Of a stretch of DNA of 64,000 bases, positions 1 to 10,608 are shown piece by piece (position 1 is the stretch's first letter; each line of letters starts with the position of its first letter). The translations under genes were made by a program, and so were the position numbers. Where the stretch lies: NCBI GenBank assembly GCA_964059195.1, contig CAXKWD010000011.1, positions 12,742,451 to 12,806,450 of the forward strand, read 5' to 3'. Origin of the DNA: Ectobius pallidus (Eukaryota > Arthropoda > Insecta > Blattodea > Ectobiidae). Below the pieces are notes generated by a model, which made no database searches, was not told where the DNA came from, and saw only the letters and a program-made list of their open reading frames with translations.

Positions 1-1724
1 GGTAAATATGAAAATAAGAGAAAACATTTTCCTACAAACTCGGGCTAGATCTTTCCAAGGGTAAATCGTCGGGTTAATTTATTCTTTCATGGATGGCTGG
101 ATAAAATTTAACCTCTCATAGGACCAATAATAATTTAAACAATGAGAATCTAAGCCTTCTGAATTAAATTAACTATACAACTCCAAGGCCTGCCTCTTTA
201 TATCATTGTGGGTGATTTGGGAATTTGCCCATGGATAATTTACCCATAGGTAATTCACCAGTTTATAAAAACCGGGCATTAGTGAAACAAAAACGGTATT
301 TTTTAACAATAATTTTGACATTTGGAGTTTTACAACTATGTGCAACTAAATTTTATAATCAAATTAGGTGATATTACTTTGAAAAATTAACATAAGTTTT
401 TCACTCCTGTGATTCAACGTCCTTTTTTGTGAACAAGATGCTTCAGCACTTACAATTTTAGTAACTGCATTTTTATTTTTTTACACAAATTATGTCCACA
501 ATTTCTACACCTGACAATGGGTTTGATGACATTGTGAAGAGCCTTCTTATTATAACCCCAACGCAAACGTGGTATCTCCTTTTCATAGGAGGTTCTTTTA
601 AGATGTTCATAATTTTGATTCTGGTGTTCAAACTGCCTTCCAAGTATGTGCTCCATTGCTTTCATGATGAGTTATTTGAGTTCTCTGAGATTCTGGGAGC
701 GCTCTTCTACGGTTGCACTAACTGTATTCCTAATTCCTGAAGATATATCTTTCTGGTGTTAGATTTACCTTCTTTGTACGTGGGCATATTCTGAGTAAAG
801 ATTGTGTATGCATTGATAGCACATAATTATATCAGTAAGCGTGTAAAACAGTGCCTCTTTTTGTAGTGTTAGGCCCGAGACATCTGATCAATGGAGTATA
901 CATCTCCTTTAGTTCAGTTGTAGTAAAGATTCACATGTATCTTCTGTTTTGGTGTTCCAGTATGAACCCCACCATCTCGATGTTGAGGGCATCAGGAGGT
1001 TTTTCTTTGGTGATACAAGAAACAATGGTAATAGGAAGTTTGTTGTTCGGTGGGTCTTCACTTTTTAGCAATCCCGCAAGACCATCTGCTGTGGGAAGAT
1101 GAGATGCTAGTAGTCCTAAGGTTCGAAACCATCTCGCTACTGACTGAGCCGCGAAGCTAAGAATACGCGGAGAGAAAAAAATTATTTTAAGGGAAATGAC
1201 ATCCATCATCCTAACTAGGGTTGATGATCGATGGCCGATGTTTTCATGTCGATTATCTATGTTTTCTACATCAATGGAAAACGACTGATGTTTTTGCTAC
1301 ATAGATGTTTCTCCCCTTCAACGATGTTTTTACATATTTTCCAGATGGTGAACATCGATGTTTTAATGATCGATGGTGATCACTAAACCCAACTCTACAA
1401 TGATGACGTCATATAACAGTAGACAGACCGCAAGCCGGAAAAGGAGAGAGAAAGCATGATAAACAAAATATAAACAGAATATAAAACATACCCAAGAGAA
1501 AAAAAAACACTACAAAAACACCATGTACCAACTTATGGGTGGTACAATGTTTTCTTGACATTATAACAAGGCATATAATGTGCTTATAACCCTGATATTG
1601 GCATGACGAAGCGCCAAGTTATGCATCTAACATTCTAACGATTTCCAGTCGGATATTAATTCGTAATTCTTTCTTTATTGCCATTAAACAACTACAGTTG
1701 CGATAAACATGGTCAAACTTAAAA
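1..1724. other. no gene seen; AT-rich intergenic DNA
   Basis: No coding similarity recognised on either strand. Around 1213-1399 a stretch rich in GATGTTTT and ATCGATG words begins with TAGGGTTGATGATCGATGG and ends with GATCACTAAACCCAA. This resembles a short non-autonomous element with poorly matching ends, but I could not find a convincing target duplication. Confidence 0.5.
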
Positions 1725-2340
1725 CTAAAAGTTCAGAGTGTTCACATTAGATTTATAGAATTTTTCAATGTCATAGAAGCATTTTTGCAAGAGCCACTTC
1801 TCCAGAACGTTTTTAAACCTCTTATCAAGAACAGTTCTGGCATATAGTGGAAACTTATTGAAAAGTTTAACTCCAGATGCTATGAAGCATCTTTGGGGTT
1901 TACTTAAACGTACATAATCAATATCAATCATAAACCTAGATCTTGTATTATAAGAGAGTTTATCACCTCTAAGGCTGAACTGTTCCGAATTTTCTTTAAT
2001 CAAAAGTAATGTGTGCAGAATATACAGGCTAGGTAAGGCCATCACTTTAAGATTAACAAACTGGGACTTACATGATTCAGTTTGCTTAGCACCAACAATA
2101 CACCTAACCGCCTTTTCTTTTTTGCCACTTAAAATCAATTTTTCACCCAGGGGAATTTCCCCACAAGGTAATACCATACAATAAGTGGGCATGAAAAAAA
2201 GCAAAATATGCCTTAATGACAAGATCTGGGCCAGCACATTGTTTAAACTTTTTTAAGAGAAAGATAACTCTTGAAAGACGGGCACATAAGACTTTTACAT
2301 GAGTATCCCAGCTTAGCTTATTATCCAGCCAATTTAATAT
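1725..2340 (-). pseudogene. non-LTR retrotransposon reverse transcriptase, C-terminal remnant (frameshifted)
   Basis: Two overlapping minus-strand frames together give the tail of a LINE reverse transcriptase. The first (about 2328-2143) reads LDNKLSW, then KLSRVIFLLKKF-like text and HAHLLYGITLWGNSPG. This is the conserved region after the catalytic core, where families have 'DxxLxWxxHI' and 'LxYGIxxWG'. The second frame (about 2165-1725) continues with KAVRCIVGAKQTESC, LPSLYILHTLLLI, YNTRSR and LFNKFPL, then a terminal cysteine/aromatic patch. The join needs a frameshift near 2150-2165. The N-terminal endonuclease and the YxDD core are absent, so this is a 5'-truncated dead copy, as is usual for LINEs. 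CR1/Jockey-type origin is likely from this 'YNTR...N.LP' tail, but I cannot fix the clade. Confidence 0.75.
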
Positions 2341-2729
2341 TATTAAATAAATATACTTGGAAAATAAGTAAACTATCAGTACACAACTATTACGATCAGT
2401 AACTATTACAAACAAGAATATCGATTTACTGATCTTTATAGCTGTAGTTGTACGGTTCAAGTTAAAATATATTTTGATATCCGACGGTGTATTGTGTGTA
2501 GCTTTATTACCGATTCCAAGAACGGGAAACCTGGAGATTGAGTCGTTGTCGCCGCACGCGATCCTCCTATCAGATCTAGCCACGTCACGCGCTTCTCAGC
2601 CAACAATTAAGTGATTTGCTCTTGTGTAGATCACTCCATTGTTACTAACCCTTGGTAAATTCATAGCAAGTAAGTTGTAATCACTAGTCAACTGTATCCG
2701 ACGGACAGATAAAAAGGAAAACAGTAATC

Positions 2730-2810
2730 TTATATTATTATTATTATTATTATTATTTTTAGTATTATTATTATTATTATTATTATTATCATTGTTGTTA
2801 TTATTATGCA
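2730..2810. repeat. (ATT)n microsatellite
   Basis: Uninterrupted ATT/TTA trinucleotide runs with one TTTTAG break and a GTTGTT transition. They lie immediately upstream of the LINE fragment that follows. The same type of repeat follows that fragment's 3' end. Confidence 0.95.
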
Positions 2811-2821
2811 ACAACAAATTT

Positions 2822-3357
2822 AGAGATTCAAAGAAGAATAAGGATGGGAAGAGAATTATAAGAATGTTAAATTCAATTTTATGGAGTAAAAATATTTTAC
2901 ATAGAACTAAAAAATTAATATATCAGGCATTCTTCCAAAGTACAACATTATATGTCGCTGAAACTTGGACGATAAGTAGACAACAAGCAAACAAATTAAT
3001 GGTATTAGAAATGGATTTTTTGAGGCGTTCAGCAAGAAAATCCAGGAAAGAAAAAATTCGGAATGATAGAATAAGGGAAATAATGCAAGTTGAAAAGAAT
3101 ATTTTAGAAATTGTAGAAGAAAGACGCTTGAAATAGTATGGACGTGTCCTCAGAATGACAGAGGATAGAATACCCAAGAAAATTTTGGATTGGAAAGTAG
3201 AAGGAAAAAGAAGAAGAGGGAAGAGGGAAGAGGGAAGAGGGAAGAGGGAAGAGTGCTGGATGGATGGGGTGAAAAGGAGTATGGCGAGAAAAGGATTAAG
3301 TGAAGAAGATGCTATGGACAGGGACTTATGTAGGCAAAAGACTGTTGTGGGATGAAG
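2822..3357 (+). pseudogene. non-LTR retrotransposon ORF2 C-terminal remnant with an internal stop
   Basis: One plus-strand frame reads through LYVAETWTISRQQANKL, LEMDFLRRSARKSRKEKIRND and IREIMQVEKNILEIVEERRLK. It then meets a TAG stop at 3134-3136 and continues in the same frame with YGRVLRMTEDRIPKKILDW and GLSEEDAMDRDLC. Related insect LINE proteins usually have K-W-Y/F-G-H-V at the stop, so the TAG is best read as a TGG tryptophan codon that became nonsense. The segment follows the reverse transcriptase core and has no catalytic residues. A GA-rich expansion (about 3207-3250) encodes KREEGRGKREE. The fragment ends close to a trinucleotide microsatellite, as RTE-like LINE 3' ends often do. 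Confidence 0.75.
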
Positions 3358-3398
3358 GAAAACCATTGTATTGTGGAATATTCCTTAATAAAAAAAAT

Positions 3399-3432
3399 TA
3401 CTATTATTATTATTGTTGTTGTTATTATTATT
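3399..3432. repeat. (ATT)n/(GTT)n microsatellite at LINE 3' end
   Basis: Short mixed ATT and GTT trinucleotide run directly after the LINE remnant. It is probably the 3' simple repeat tail of that element. Confidence 0.8.
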
Positions 3433-3834
3433 TATGTTGTCAACATCTCATTTTCGTAACTAATACAAAGACTACAGCAATGAAGAAGGTATCGGTGGAT
3501 TGGATTTTATTTTATCGAATTCTGACATAGCTTACTCGCAACACATCGTTTGCAGAAACCCGGGCTTTAAGTTCTGCATTTGCGTGATGCTTACATAACT
3601 GAATACGCACTCCCCGCAATATGGTCTCTTATTCTATATGGAAAAATGAAGTGATAAAGCGATATTTTCCATCTACGGTTAATTGACTCTGAAAAAACTC
3701 TTGTCATAAAACGAATTAACATCACCCCATTCGATCATGCGATTCAAAATGATCACAAAATAGTTCCCAATGGAAGTTACCTTTGCCTTTATACTTGCCA
3801 ATTGCTGTATTTAGGCCTACTCATGAACACATGT
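3433..3834. other. no gene seen
   Basis: AT-rich sequence without recognisable coding similarity or repeat structure. Confidence 0.5.
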
Positions 3835-4150
3835 CGAGTGGTGTGGCTGCGGCTTAGCGTCTTGGAGTCGCATTCAGGAGGTCCGGGGATCAAATACCGA
3901 GACCGGCCAACCTAACTGCGGTTTTTCGTGGTTTTCCGCAGTCATTGAGGCAAATTCTGCGTTGAATTTTCATTACCACGGTACTCTATACCCTCCTTAT
4001 CCCATTATCATCCTTTACGTTATTCGACCTCATTCTATCATCCCATAGCCGTAATACAGGCTTCGCGCAGGCACTTAGCTGCTTGCGGAGCGGACACTTT
4101 CTCCGTCTCCGCTCCTACGTCCCAGCTCTTTGGGAAATGTCCGCTGGGAT
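3835..4150 (+). repeat. tRNA-derived SINE (family B), copy 1
   Basis: The head has a tRNA-like internal Pol III promoter. An A-box-like TGGCTGCGGCTTAGCG near 3841 is followed by a B-box-like GGGGATCAAATACC near 3886. A tRNA-unrelated body with CGGTTTTTCGTGGTTTTCCGC follows. A second, more diverged head with the same GTC-CGGGGATCAAAT block occurs at about 20,944-21,010. Confidence 0.65.
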
Positions 4151-4339
4151 CGAACCCTTTTGAATCACGGGGATCTCTTTGAACATTGAAGGCGGATTCG
4201 TGTGGGACGTGGTCGAACTTGGCAGACGGACAGATGGAGATGGGGTAGATCGAGGTTGCAAACCTCTTCATCGATATGAACTCTCAAAAAAGATTACGCT
4301 GTTATCCCTAAGATAACTTAATCTTATAATCACTAAAAA

Positions 4340-4346
4340 AGGATCA

Positions 4347-4403
<57 letters not shown>

Positions 4404-4419
4404 CATATATCTACACATT

Positions 4420-4451
<32 letters not shown>

Positions 4452-4460
4452 ATACATTTA
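4340..4460. repeat. (TA)n microsatellite
   Basis: Long TA dinucleotide run with short CACATACA interruptions. Confidence 0.97.
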
Positions 4461-5052
4461 AATCAATACACATCAACAAAAATAGTTGATTTTATCTTCC
4501 CATCACTCCAATAAAATAATAAATAATATTATATAATTATCCTGCACACTAGGAGAGCGGCTGAGGAGGCACCTGCATCCGGTGGGACGGGAAAACACTT
4601 CACAGTCATCCATCCCATTCATTGGGGTGCACGATAAGTCTCTGTAAGGCTGAGGTACCTCGGGATTGTCCCAAACTGCCCAGTACTAGCGTACTCTAAC
4701 TCTCCTCTAATTCCACTCATGGACAATTCGTTGCCTTTTTCTTGGCTTGAGACGGTAAGGCCAGTATTAGCGGGAGGAGTGGAACACTACAAAAACAGCA
4801 CGGCCGGGGTCGATGATAGCGAGACGACTATACTTCAAATGTAAGGAAACTTATATCATTTACCAGAAGGGAAATATGTACAAATTGTCAAGTTTACCGT
4901 TTTAGAGTTGCGGATAATAGGGCCTACATTCTTCACCTATATCCCCATGAATGAGAAGAGGAGAAATGGAAGGTGAAAAGAGAAAGAAAGCCCCTACCCA
5001 GAATTCCCCCTAACGCAAGGCTAAAGAAAACTTCGGCACTGAGATTTTAAGG
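4461..5052. other. unclassified, locally GC-richer sequence
   Basis: The stretch at about 4550-4830 is richer in G and C than its surroundings and looks like part of a dispersed repeat. I recognise no coding frame and no RNA gene in it. Confidence 0.35.
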
Positions 5053-5757
5053 GGGGACATACAGTTTTCGGTGAAATTCATTGGTGAGAAATAGGTGAAC
5101 TTCACTATTATTTTTTTCAGCAATGAATTACTCTACTATCTTGCAATCTGACATACTATTTATTGACTACTTCTACAATTGCATACTATTTTCAAAATTA
5201 ATCAAACTGTTACAGTCATGGGTAATTATCATTACAAAATGGCAGTCACGTTTCGTGCATTAAAATGCCGTTCGTGTGATAATTTCCACAAATGGCAATA
5301 TTTTTTAGTGATTCTTTTTTCTATCATTTACAAACATCATATGAACAACATCATCTACAATCATTGGACAATCTGCAATATAAATATGTTTTAAAAAATC
5401 ATTGTTTTAATTTTTCTTTTACACTAATATATACGTATATATATATAAACTATTAATGTTAATTGAATGATTGTAGATAGTGTTGTTCATATGATTTTAA
5501 CAAATACAGAAATATAATCACTCAGAAATATTGATACTTGTGGAAATTATCAAGGAAACGTAATTTCAGTGCATGAAACGATAATTACCCGTAACTATAA
5601 CAATTTGGTTAATTTTGTAAATAGTATGTAATTGTAGAAGTAATCAGTAAAGAGTATATCAGATTGCAAGATTGTAGAGCAATTCATTGCTGAGGAAAAA
5701 ATAATGAAATTCACCTATTTCCTACCTACGAAGTTCACAGAAAGCTGTAGGTCCCCC
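5053..5757. mobile_element. foldback (long-TIR) element
   Basis: The segment is a large imperfect inverted repeat with arms of about 340 bases (5053-5395 and about 5425-5757). The left arm begins GGGGGGACATACAG and the right arm ends CTGTAGGTCCCCC. Matched internal blocks include GAAATAGGTGAA, CAGCAATGAATT, CTTGCAATCTGA, ACTTCTACAATT and GGGTAATTATC. The arms differ at many sites, so the element is old. No transposase frame is present. This is a non-autonomous foldback whose superfamily I cannot assign. Confidence 0.85.
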
Positions 5758-5805
5758 TTCATCGAGGATATTGCGAATACAGATCGCACCTATACGGCAA
5801 TATTA

Positions 5806-6493
5806 CAGTGAGTCCCACGCAAGAGTTGGCCAATGACGCGGGTTTCTGTGTCGCGGCGGGCACAGCTCAAACTCCCGAGCGATCGGGTGAAATATCTACG
5901 CTAATAAAGCCGCGATCGGTGTAATGATTCAGGTTCTCACATTTACCTTAAAATTACAATAAAAATAACCACGTACCTCATCACAAGAGATGTTGGAAAT
6001 GTTCTCCTCTTGCATACCCACAACACTGGCACCTTTTTAGGGAATTTTCTTTCATGTGCGTAAGTTCAGCTTCCGAGATAGAGTTAATTTCTCTTGTGAT
6101 ACTGTCTTTAAGTTCTTCTAACAATAGCCTATGTGACTATTATTTATGGGGAACTTGAAAAATAAAGTGTATAGGTCAATTCCCCACACATTAGAACATT
6201 AGAAGAGAAATTAACTCTATCTCGGAAGCTGAACTTACGCGCGTGAAAGAAAATTCCCTAAAAAGATGCCAGTGTTTTGCGTATGCAAGAGGAAAACTTT
6301 TCCAACATCTCTTGTGATGAGGTACGTGGTTATTTTTATTGTAATTTTAATGGTAAATGTGAGAACCTGAATCATTACACCGATCGCGGCTTTATTAGCG
6401 TAGATATTTCACCCGATCGCCCGGGAGTTGGAGCTGTGTCCTCCGCGACACAGAAACCCGCCTAATCGGCCAACTCTTGCGTGGGACTCACTG
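5806..6493. mobile_element. non-autonomous TA-flanked foldback (Tc1/mariner-type MITE), copy 1
   Basis: The ends read CAGTGAGTCCCACGCAAGAG and its reverse complement, and TA lies on both sides, as for Tc1/mariner target duplications. The terminal inverted repeats extend about 330 bases on each side, almost to the centre. Short open frames inside (for example at 6277-6465) follow the inverted repeat and recur in the other copy, so they are not genes. A second copy lies at 33,561-34,273. Confidence 0.9.
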
Positions 6494-7096
6494 TACAAGC
6501 AGTCTCTGGAGAATAGCTGAAGGGCACTGAACCAGTTTCATAGCCCGTAACTGATCCGTGATAGTTTGGTTGAACTGACTATAGTTGCTGTTAATTTGAA
6601 CTATTGAGCGTCGCATCAAACCGGTGGAATCCTAATACCCAACACAACATGAAGCTGGTTATTAAGATATGGCTTGTGACTCACATCAAAGCGGCATGTC
6701 GGATCCATTCATTTCGTTCGGCTGATCAATCAGCGAGCACATGCGTCGTGCAAATGCATAATAAACATAGAACATGTCACAGAACAAAACCTACGTCCAG
6801 CAAAGTTCGAAACATACCGCATATATTCAAGTTCAGTCTCTACGTAGCGACCCATACACTCAACAGAATTACTAACGAACATGTTAAAAGTTTTTAATAC
6901 TCTTTATGCAAAATAAAATATTTTCAAGGGGGTTCCAACACTATAGCGCCGAGTTTGCATACTTCACCATGTTAACCGGTTTTACCCGAAGACGGTCTTC
7001 GTTCTTTGCCAAATGTATATGCGTTCGCGTACGTTACACTATTATATTTCTATGTCAAACAATATGATAATATCCTTTATCACATGTATAAAATCA
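6494..7096. other. no gene seen
   Basis: No coding similarity or repeat structure recognised. Confidence 0.45.
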
Positions 7097-8691
7097 TATG
7101 AAGCATCCAATTCCAAAACTGTCTCAATCCAGTTTTAACAATTTTCAGGAAACGTCAAAAACTGATAACTTTTTTCCTAACTGTTTGCAGTGTTCCAATT
7201 TTTTTAAATTTTACAGTTGAGAAACACTCTTCTCATGAGTGATATTCCTGAAAATCAGGGATCAATATTTCAGGAGTTATTTCATATTTTTGGTTGGATT
7301 GAGAGAGTTTTGAAACTGTAGGGTGAAACGAGAGAGTCTTTTTTGTTTCTAATATTTTAGAAGAGGCTTCTTATTAATCTAAATACAATAATCTATTACT
7401 TCAATTTCTATTTTGTTTATGACATTGAATTCAAATATTAAAGTAATGGTCATACAGAATGAATAGATTATTCTGTTTGGTTATTACACTTCATTTCAAA
7501 TTTTTAAGTCTTCTTTTTCCATAAATAAATCCTCATTTGCATTTTCTTCTCTGTTTAACCTTGAATCACCCTCTATTACGCTCTTGTAAAATGATAAATC
7601 AGTCATTTTTCTCCACTCGGAACCAAAGTGTTGAGATCGGATAGTTTCTCTTCCTTTTGATTCTGAGATTCTGGGGTCATCTGCAAAATGTTTTTCCTCT
7701 CTTTAACACCGATTTGAATGCTCCTATGTCTATTAATTTACTTCCCCTCTTACAATCACATTTTTTCCAGATGCAGTTTTCTTAGAATGATTCGCTTAGC
7801 TGTGGAAAAATGGAAATGCCCCACTAGGTTTGAGAGTAGCTTGCACTATTTTCTTCCAATCAATGATAACAAAATCCTCTCCCAGTTCCTTCAGATTTTC
7901 ACTTTGTGCAATAATGTCTCTATATTCACATGGTTTAATAATAGTATCCCTCTTCCTAATGACATTTTCTATTCTCACAAAAACTCTAATGGCTGGGAGA
8001 AAAGAGTGGCCGACAATTGGGAAAATAACATGGAGTTCTTTACAGTTGGTATGCTATTATAGAGTCAAGACATTAACATTCCCATTATTGTAGTTTTTTT
8101 ATTTTGTCCTGGGCACCCGTCTGCATACACTTTCATGACCTTAGTTTCTCCCCCCACTTCTTGCGTTTTTCTTTATTTTTTGCCCCCCATTTCGAAGGAT
8201 CTTTCCATTTCTTCCGTCCTTTACCACTAGGTGATATCAATATAGCCTATTACTTTCCATTTCTTAATAATAGTGCTTAATTAGCTTGTATTTGTGAGCA
8301 ATGCATAGAAAACACTATCTTCTTATTTACAGAGTCTGTACTATTTGTTGCCTTCTAACAATGGGTATATGAGAGTTACAACGTTCATAATTATAATTTG
8401 TGCTAATACACTGCTGACAACAGCTGGAAACATAAAATGAAAGGTTATTTATAAGGAAAAAGAAATTCATGTATGGAACGAGACAGTTTTGTAACAGTAC
8501 ATGGGATGGAATGAGAAAGTTTTGGAACTGTTTGTCTTTTCTGAAGCTTAATTTTGGAAGGAAAGAGGACGTTTAGGCACAATATTCATTACTACATTGT
8601 TAGAGATATGTAGGTAGATGACGAAACCGCCATTATCTCAATTTTTTAAAAAATGGATTGAGACAGTTTTGGAATTGGACGCTTCATATAC
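7097..8691. mobile_element. TIR element with a DUF7869-like coding remnant
   Basis: The left end carries GCATCCAATTCCAAAACTGT followed by CTCAATCC. The right end (8652-8691) carries the reverse complement with one substitution, giving inverted ends of about 34 bases. Just inside each end are repeats of a GAGA-AGTTTTG-AACTG word (for example near 7300 and 8510). The centre holds a broken minus-strand coding segment. TIRs, subterminal repeats and a transposon-type coding remnant together mark a decayed DNA transposon. The target duplication is not clear to me. Confidence 0.75.
7730..8047 (-). pseudogene. DUF7869-like transposon protein fragment
   Basis: The minus-strand frame reads FPIVGHSFLPAIRVFVRIE, then RKRDTIIKPCEYRDIIAQ and LGEDFVIIDWKKIVQATLKP. 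After a TAA stop at about 7796-7798 it continues in frame with ANHSKKTASGKNVIVRGEVN. The 'P..GHSFLPxDRxFxxIE' signature followed by a K-rich 'I..P.EY..II' segment is what I associate with the DUF7869 family, which is abundant in insect genomes and linked to DNA transposons. The N-terminal half and any catalytic residues are missing. The internal stop and absence of flanking frame show it is dead. Family assignment is from memory of the motif, not from a search. Confidence 0.55.
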
Positions 8692-8908
8692 ACAAAACCG
8701 TATCTTCTAAACATGCTATAACTTACGTACTTTAAACTTTAATTATATGTCGTGTGTAAAATAATTCCACCTATTCCCTCGTATAAAATGTTCTTGTTAA
8801 AATATCAGCTCAGAGCTTTGTCAAATCTAAAATTTATATTTGTCAATATTATAAAACATAATTAAAAATTATAGCTGTCAATTTTATAAGAAAATTTTAG
8901 TATATTAT

Positions 8909-8946
8909 GGACAATATATTTCGGCTATTCAGTCATCTTCAGGTCC
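8909..8946 (-). ncRNA. hammerhead ribozyme-like motif (remnant)
   Basis: On the minus strand: stem I GGAC, core CUGAAGA plus one extra U, stem II GACU/AGCC with loop GAAU (one A.C mismatch), core GAAA, palindromic stem III AUAUAU, then U and stem I GUCC. All type I hammerhead elements are present in order. The single extra base after CUGAAGA is shared with the ribozyme-like motif of the PLE array. Confidence 0.55.
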
Positions 8947-9010
8947 TTTTTCTTTCTCCAGAGTTGTAATGGATTAATCAACAGAATAAGATCACCTGGA
9001 GAAAGAAAAA

Positions 9011-9048
9011 GGACCTCAAGATGGCTGAATATCCGAAATATATTGTCC
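9011..9048 (+). ncRNA. hammerhead ribozyme-like motif, probably inactive
   Basis: Same layout as its inverted partner, but the core reads CUCAAGA, losing an invariant guanine. Stem II is GGCU/AUCC with one mismatch. Stem I GGAC/GUCC and palindromic AUAUAU are kept. The core change should abolish cleavage. Confidence 0.5.
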
Positions 9049-9460
9049 AAAATATACTAAAATTTTCTTATAAAATTTACAGCTATAATTTTGAATTACG
9101 TTTTATAATAATGACAAATACAAATTTTAGATTTGACAAAGCTATGAGCTGATATTTTAACAAAAACATTTTATACGAGGGAATAGGTGGAATTATTTTA
9201 TACACGACATACAAATCCCTCGTAGGAGATAAACAACATAAAATTTATCAACACATTTAATTATATGTTTGAATATTTTACATTTCCATTTTGAGCTTTT
9301 CAAAGAAAATTAATCTCTGAATTTGTTAATATTAAATACAAAAGAATAATTTACTTTGAATATACAACACATATTTCTCTGCTTCCATGGACTGAGGTTG
9401 TCTTATTATACAAGGGAGAGTCAACAATTATCCGGACTTTTCACAAAACACCTAATTTAC

Positions 9461-9719
9461 TTAAAACATACAGTAAGTTATGATTTTCTCATGATTTTTC
9501 AAAATAGTCTCCTTTCTAATGCACTTGGTCCAGCGGTCCACAAGCTTGTGTATTCCTGCCGAAAAGAATGTTTTCGGTTGGTTGAAAAGCCAATGATGCA
9601 CCGATTTTTGCACCTGTTTGTCTAAGGAAAATCGATGACCTCGCAAAGCGTCTTTCAGCGGTCCAAACAAATGAAAGCTCGACGGAGGAAGATCTGGACT
9701 GTAAGGTGGATGTTCTAGC
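9461..9719 (-). pseudogene. mariner-type transposase C-terminal fragment
   Basis: The minus strand reads LEHPPYSPDLPPSSFHLFG, PLKDALRGHRF and VHHWLFNQPKTFFSAGIHKL, then DRWTKCIRKE, and ends after about 86 codons. 'HPPYSPDLxPxDxHLFxxLK' and 'GIxKLVxRWxKC' are hallmarks of the mariner catalytic C-terminus. The third catalytic aspartate normally sits at the 'PSD' position, but here the text is PSS, so even an intact protein would be inactive. The N-terminal helix-turn-helix and the first two aspartates are absent. No inverted termini were found close by. Confidence 0.85.
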
Positions 9720-10336
9720 CCCTCGACAGTTCTATAGACAGTTCAACTGATACAACGGGTTCCTACAACGATACCATAATTAAAACAGAGAAGCGATGCC
9801 ATCATTAGATTTGTTATATGAGTTGTATATTTATAGTAACATAGTAAACGTTGTACCAAATTGAACTTTCTGGAAAATTTTATATCTGTGGTATAGGTGA
9901 ACCTTTTACTATAACAAATCAAAGTTGTTAATACTAGTTTGTTAAGCAAAACGTTATGAAACGAAATTTTTAGACAGACGAAAGTAGTTGTAAAATACAT
10001 TGAATTAGTAAAGCAAAGTAAAGTGTTCCTTATACAGGCTTCAAGATGCTTCAAGATGTTCAGACTTTAGGCACTGGATTACACTTAGATATTATTGTCA
10101 TAAACAGCCTTACGCATAGCCGCTTTTTAGATTTTCACCTGTCTTGTAATCCTTCCAAGACCGTGGAGGTACCGTGAATCAAACTCTCCATAAGATTTAT
10201 AAAAGAAACGTTGGCCAGTATTAAAGGCAATATTAAAAGACCACACTATGTTAAAAACATTTCTTTATTGGCTGTTTAATCAAGTTCGCTAGTGAAATGT
10301 ATGTTATATAGGGAAAGGTAAAGTGAAAAATTCAAT
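9720..10336. other. no gene seen
   Basis: AT-rich sequence with no recognisable coding or repeat feature. Confidence 0.45.
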
Positions 10337-10408
10337 GCCATAGCCGGGGTTTGTACCAGGATTTTCGGCTCTCCGTGCCACTGATCTTACCAATTGAGCT
10401 ACAATGGC
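10337..10408 (-). tRNA. tRNA-like sequence (tRNA pseudogene or SINE head)
   Basis: On the minus strand the 72-nt segment has an A box TAGCTCAATTGGT, a B box GGTACAAACCCC and an acceptor stem GCCATTG/CTATGGC pairing at six of seven positions. A weak anticodon arm has loop ACGGAGA. The base before the would-be GGA anticodon is C rather than the near-universal U, and the D stem is imperfect. A functional tRNA is unlikely; a decayed tRNA or the head of a SINE fits better. Confidence 0.5.
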
Positions 10409-10565
10409 AACATACCGGTATAACATTAAATTATCCAACTGATTCACATATCCCGGTATAGCACCAGGCGTTCTCAATATGAAATAACCTACATACGGCC
10501 ACTGTGAAAGAATTATATATCATTCCATGTATGTTATAATATAACATAAATGTTCTGGACCAAGC

Positions 10566-10608
10566 ATGCGAATTGAAGAGGACATAGTATGTCCTCTTCA
10601 ATTCGCAT
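10566..10608. repeat. perfect 43-bp palindrome
   Basis: Two perfectly complementary 21-base arms (left arm starts ATGCGAATTGAAGAGG) are separated by one G. It stands in otherwise unremarkable AT-rich DNA. Confidence 0.95.

Larger units (their letters stand above)
8743..9210. repeat. inverted-repeat pair carrying hammerhead-like motifs (probable PLE-derived foldback)
   Basis: Two arms of about 220 bases (8743-8962 and 8993-9210) are inverted around a short spacer. They share TAATTCCACCTATTCCCTCG, AGCTTTGTCAAATCTAAA, AAAATTTTAGTATATT and CTTTTTCTTTCTCCAG in opposite orientation. Each arm contains a 38-nt hammerhead-like block (8909-8946 minus, 9011-9048 plus). By analogy with the Penelope-like array further right, this looks like two head-to-head non-coding ends of another PLE family. 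That attribution is inference. Confidence 0.7.

Noticed and set aside
1213..1399. Candidate short hAT-like element with GATGTTTT repeats
   Set aside because: The ends match poorly and the flanking octamers do not agree.
2596..2817. Asparagine-rich open frame
   Set aside because: Translation of the ATT microsatellite.
10337..10408. Functional tRNA
   Set aside because: The base before the anticodon is not U and the D stem is imperfect; listed only as tRNA-like.
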